NCBI GenBank assembly: GCA_021815905.1
Contig: JAKAZP010000140.1
Coordinates: 1 to 6,932, forward strand
Direction: 5' to 3'
Length of the DNA stretch: 6,932 nt
From: Pseudomonadota bacterium
GTDB taxonomy: Bacteria > Pseudomonadota > Gammaproteobacteria > Steroidobacterales > Steroidobacteraceae
The notes under the pieces were generated by a model. The model did no database searches. It saw only the letters and a list, made by a program, of their open reading frames with translations, and was not told the origin of the DNA. The position numbers were made by a program, and so were the translations under genes. Positions 6,676 to 6,932 of this stretch are shown here, piece by piece. Each line of letters opens with the position of its first letter. Within the stretch, counting starts at the first letter, position 1.

Positions 6676-6712
6676 AAAACGGAACGGGGCCCGCCCGGTG
6701 GGCGAGCCCCGT
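6676..6712 (-). terminator. Hairpin with T-rich tail between pstS and pstC, attenuator or terminator
   Basis: Read on the minus strand, ACGGGGC, one mismatch, then CGCCC, pair with GGGCG and GCCCCGT around a 3-base loop (6684-6712), giving 12 base pairs with one bulge position. It is followed by TCCGTTTT (6683-6676), a modest T-run. This is a plausible partial Rho-independent terminator that would keep pstS mRNA more abundant than the pstCA message, matching the known need for excess binding protein over permease. Confidence 0.65.
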
Positions 6713-6752
6713 CAGTATAGCTGCGCTCCTGCGCAAGCGGGCGGGAACCCGC

Positions 6753-6932
6753 TCAGCTGCCGATCTTCTCGATCTGCGCCCGGCTCAGCTTCACGATCGG
6801 CGCGGGCAGCGGGACGAAGCCGACCGCCTGCATGAAATGCGGCGCGCTGCCGTAGCGCGGATCGCTCGCCCACAGGAGAAAGCTCTTGAGGGCGTTGGCC
6901 GTCGCGGCATCCGGTTGCCGCGGGTTGATGAT
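6753..6932 (-). CDS. pstS: Phosphate-binding protein PstS, C-terminal 59 residues only
   Basis: The frame runs in from the right edge and stops at TGA (6755-6753). The fragment begins IINPRQPDAATANALKSFL, continues with LLWASDPRYG, and ends VPLPAPIVKLSRAQIEKIGS. This matches the end of periplasmic phosphate-binding PstS proteins, with the helix 'AxALKxFLxWA' followed by 'GFVPLP' and a last helix with IEKI. The protein captures phosphate in the periplasm and passes it to PstCA. It is the first gene of the pst set here, so any PhoB box should lie beyond the right edge and cannot be checked. The gene is cut by the window, not broken. Confidence 0.92.
   Translation of the reverse strand: MINPRQPDAATANALKSFLLWASDPRYGSAPHFMQAVGFVPLPAPIVKLSRAQIEKIGS

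Noticed and set aside
6714..6719. TATACT on the minus strand between pstS and pstC as a separate pstC promoter
   Set aside because: It matches a -10 box at 5 of 6 bases, but no -35 hexamer or TGn extension is found at the right distance and it runs directly into the hairpin. Not enough to call a promoter.

Overview
The window is very GC-rich. Its genes (a DUF2946 protein, a TonB-dependent receptor, MtnA, a class II aldolase and a Pst phosphate transporter) point to a Gram-negative proteobacterium. Gammaproteobacteria seems most likely, but that is inference from gene content and style. No rRNA, tRNA, CRISPR array, insertion sequence or phage gene is visible.

Left block (1-2843, + strand): the end of a small DUF2946 membrane protein with a His/Cys cluster, then a 103-bp spacer, then a large TonB-dependent outer-membrane receptor with an N-terminal carboxypeptidase-regulatory-like domain. 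This looks like a surface uptake module. The substrate cannot be read from sequence, although DUF2946 neighbours and His/Cys motifs hint at a metal or metal complex.

Middle block (2844-4781, + strand): a 136-bp gap holds an 8-bp inverted repeat and an extended -10 element so close to the next ATG that the transcript may be leaderless. Next comes mtnA (methylthioribose-1-phosphate isomerase), whose stop overlaps the start of a class II aldolase (ATGA). The aldolase matches E. coli L-fuculose-1-phosphate aldolase at every catalytic and zinc-binding position I could check. This pairing fits the 'DHAP shunt' for 5'-methylthioadenosine and 5'-deoxyadenosine by-products, in which MtnA makes the ketose 1-phosphate and the aldolase splits it to DHAP and an aldehyde. 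It fits less well with the classical methionine salvage pathway through MtnB.

Right block (4792-6932, - strand, convergent with the aldolase): pstS (last 59 residues only), pstC and pstA of the high-affinity phosphate ABC transporter. A hairpin with a T-rich tail lies between pstS and pstC. pstC and pstA are separated by 2 bp. The operon stops after pstA, with no pstB or phoU following. The PstA has Val where E. coli PstA has the functionally important Arg220, while PstC keeps its Arg/Glu motif.

I see no wholly unknown system. The points most worth a second look are the mtnA-aldolase pair, the PstA substitution with the truncated operon layout, the possible leaderless mtnA promoter, and the DUF2946-receptor pair.
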